Shown here piece after piece: positions 63,090 to 64,000 of a DNA stretch of 64,000 nucleotides. The translations under genes were made by a program, and so were the position numbers. This DNA comes from a bacterium. GTDB taxonomy: Bacteria > Bacillota > Clostridia > Lachnospirales > Lachnospiraceae. Every line of letters begins with the position of its first letter. Position 1 is the stretch's first letter. The notes beneath the pieces were generated by a model. It had not been told where the DNA came from, did not search any database, and saw only the letters and a list, made by a program, of their open reading frames with translations. Location of the stretch: NCBI GenBank assembly GCA_030539165.1, contig JAUNSO010000002.1:17398-81397 (forward strand). The letters are read 5' to 3'.

Positions 63090-64000
63090 ATGCCATCAAC
63101 ATTTTTTGGACTCAATATTGCATACACAGGACTGACCAGCGCACAGGCAGCTATCAATACGACCGGCAATAACATCTCAAATGTAGAGACCAAGGGCTAC
63201 AGCCGTCAGGAAGCCATCCAGAAGGCAGCTGATGCTCTGCGCACCAATACAACCTACGGTATGGCCGGTGCAGGTGTACTGACAACGGCAATCCAGCAGA
63301 TCAGAAATGCATACTATGATACAAAATACTGGAATAATAACGCCAATCAAGGTGAGTATGATATCCTGTCCGACTATATGAAGCAGGTCGAAAACTACTT
63401 TATGGAAAGCGAGACAGTGGACGGATTTACCGCTATCTATGATGATTTTTACAGTGCTCTCGCTGAGGTAAAAAAGAGTGCGGCAGATGAATCCGTTCGT
63501 GCACAGTTTATCTCATTTGCAAGCAATCTGACGACATATTTTAATGAGATGTCAACAAATCTGACCAAGCTGCAGGAAGACGCAAATGCAGAGATCAAGA
63601 ATAAAACTGATGAGATCAATTCCGTTGCCACGCAGATAGCCAATCTGAATAAACAGATTAATATCATAGAAATGACCGGCGTTACGGCCAATGAACTGCG
63701 CGACGAGAGATCGCTGTTGATCGATCAGCTGTCATTAGCAGTAGATGTAGAAGTCAAGGAGACTCCTATTTATACGACAGAAGGCGGCGATGAACTGTCC
63801 GGAGCCAATAAGTATACAGTGAAAATCGCAGGTCAGACCCTGGTAGATGGATATGAATATAACACTCTGAGTTGTGTAGCTAGAGCTGAAAAGGTCAATC
63901 AGTCTGATGCAGAAGGTCTATATAATGTAGAGTGGTCAAATGGCTTGACCTTCAATCTGTACGGCGGTTCTCTCGGTGGAGAACTGAAGGGCCTGATTGA
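63090..64000 (+). CDS. Second FlgK-like hook-associated protein (3' end beyond window)
   Basis: 303 residues visible from the ATG at 63090 (AAAGGAG 8 nt upstream). N-terminus FFGLNIAYTGLTSAQAAINTTGNNISNVETKGYSRQE is the FlgK signature, different from the first copy (SLYVGASGLQTSQNAL). A second FlgK, not FlgL, because it has the long FlgK central region. The frame runs off the window end. It is in the same operon as flgM-flgN-flgK. Confidence 0.9.
   Translation, partial: MPSTFFGLNIAYTGLTSAQAAINTTGNNISNVETKGYSRQEAIQKAADALRTNTTYGMAGAGVLTTAIQQIRNAYYDTKYWNNNANQGEYDILSDYMKQVENYFMESETVDGFTAIYDDFYSALAEVKKSAADESVRAQFISFASNLTTYFNEMSTNLTKLQEDANAEIKNKTDEINSVATQIANLNKQINIIEMTGVTANELRDERSLLIDQLSLAVDVEVKETPIYTTEGGDELSGANKYTVKIAGQTLVDGYEYNTLSCVARAEKVNQSDAEGLYNVEWSNGLTFNLYGGSLGGELKGLI

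Overview
The window is 64 kb of chromosome from a motile, low-to-mid GC member of the Clostridia, most likely a flagellated Lachnospiraceae of the Roseburia/Agathobacter/Lachnospira/Butyrivibrio type. This rests on the gene set and order: mbl-flgF-flgG, recD2-comFC-yvyF, cdaA-ybbR-glmM, two consecutive flgK genes, and long stand-alone leuA. AGGAGG-type ribosome binding sites and TTGACA/TATAAT promoters agree. The species cannot be fixed from the sequence alone. No rRNA, tRNA or CRISPR array was found.

Layout. (1) 1-2.9 kb, minus strand: the 5' part of an HD-GYP c-di-GMP phosphodiesterase, the small motility protein YjfB behind a sigma-28-like promoter, and a GT-C membrane glycosyltransferase. 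(2) 3-18.6 kb, plus strand: a WecG/TagA glycosyltransferase with a YitT membrane protein, a CdaR/PucR-type regulator, then a long cell-envelope and repair run: ftsE-ftsX-M23 hydrolase-S41 protease-uvrB-GT2-MBOAT acyltransferase-AlgJ/DHHW protein-uvrA. Three polysaccharide-modification genes sit between uvrB and uvrA. (3) 18.7-31 kb: mbl, flgF, flgG and a FlgJ-like rod protein, recD2, comFC, yvyF, two unknown membrane proteins, cdaA-ybbR-glmM (c-di-AMP and amino-sugar synthesis) and HPr. Hairpin-rich intergenic elements interrupt this run at three places. (4) 31.2-42.7 kb: housekeeping genes (leuA, a PAP2-like protein, nfeD/SPFH pair, argF, coaX, dus, greA, lysS) with a few unknown small genes.

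(5) 42.7-50.7 kb is an accessory island, visibly more A+T-rich. It holds an XRE regulator, a DUF2185 immunity-like protein, an XRE-DUF3990 (ADP-ribosyltransferase-fold) gene with a partner, a truncated flavodoxin/ferredoxin protein, and a short HipA-like kinase overlapping a partner gene with a predicted DNA-binding tail. The kinase and DUF3990 modules are enclosed by two almost identical copies of one membrane-protein gene in direct orientation, 4807 bp apart. The island ends in a 3' remnant of a tag (3-methyladenine glycosylase) gene. Both putative toxin modules have clear palindromic operator-like sites upstream.

(6) 50.7-60.4 kb: small regulator/transporter sets (AraC/MATE, MarR, TetR/MFS with a 39-bp palindrome), ybaK, corA, a lipoprotein and a GH31 glycosidase. 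(7) 60.4-64 kb: flgM, flgN, flgK and a second flgK cut by the window end, behind an exact TAAA-N15-GCCGATAA sigma-28 promoter.

The best candidates for something undescribed are the split HipA-like module with twin operators, the duplicated-gene-bounded cassette, and the hairpin arrays between the flagellar genes, above all the nearly fully paired 121-nt multibranch element before recD2.
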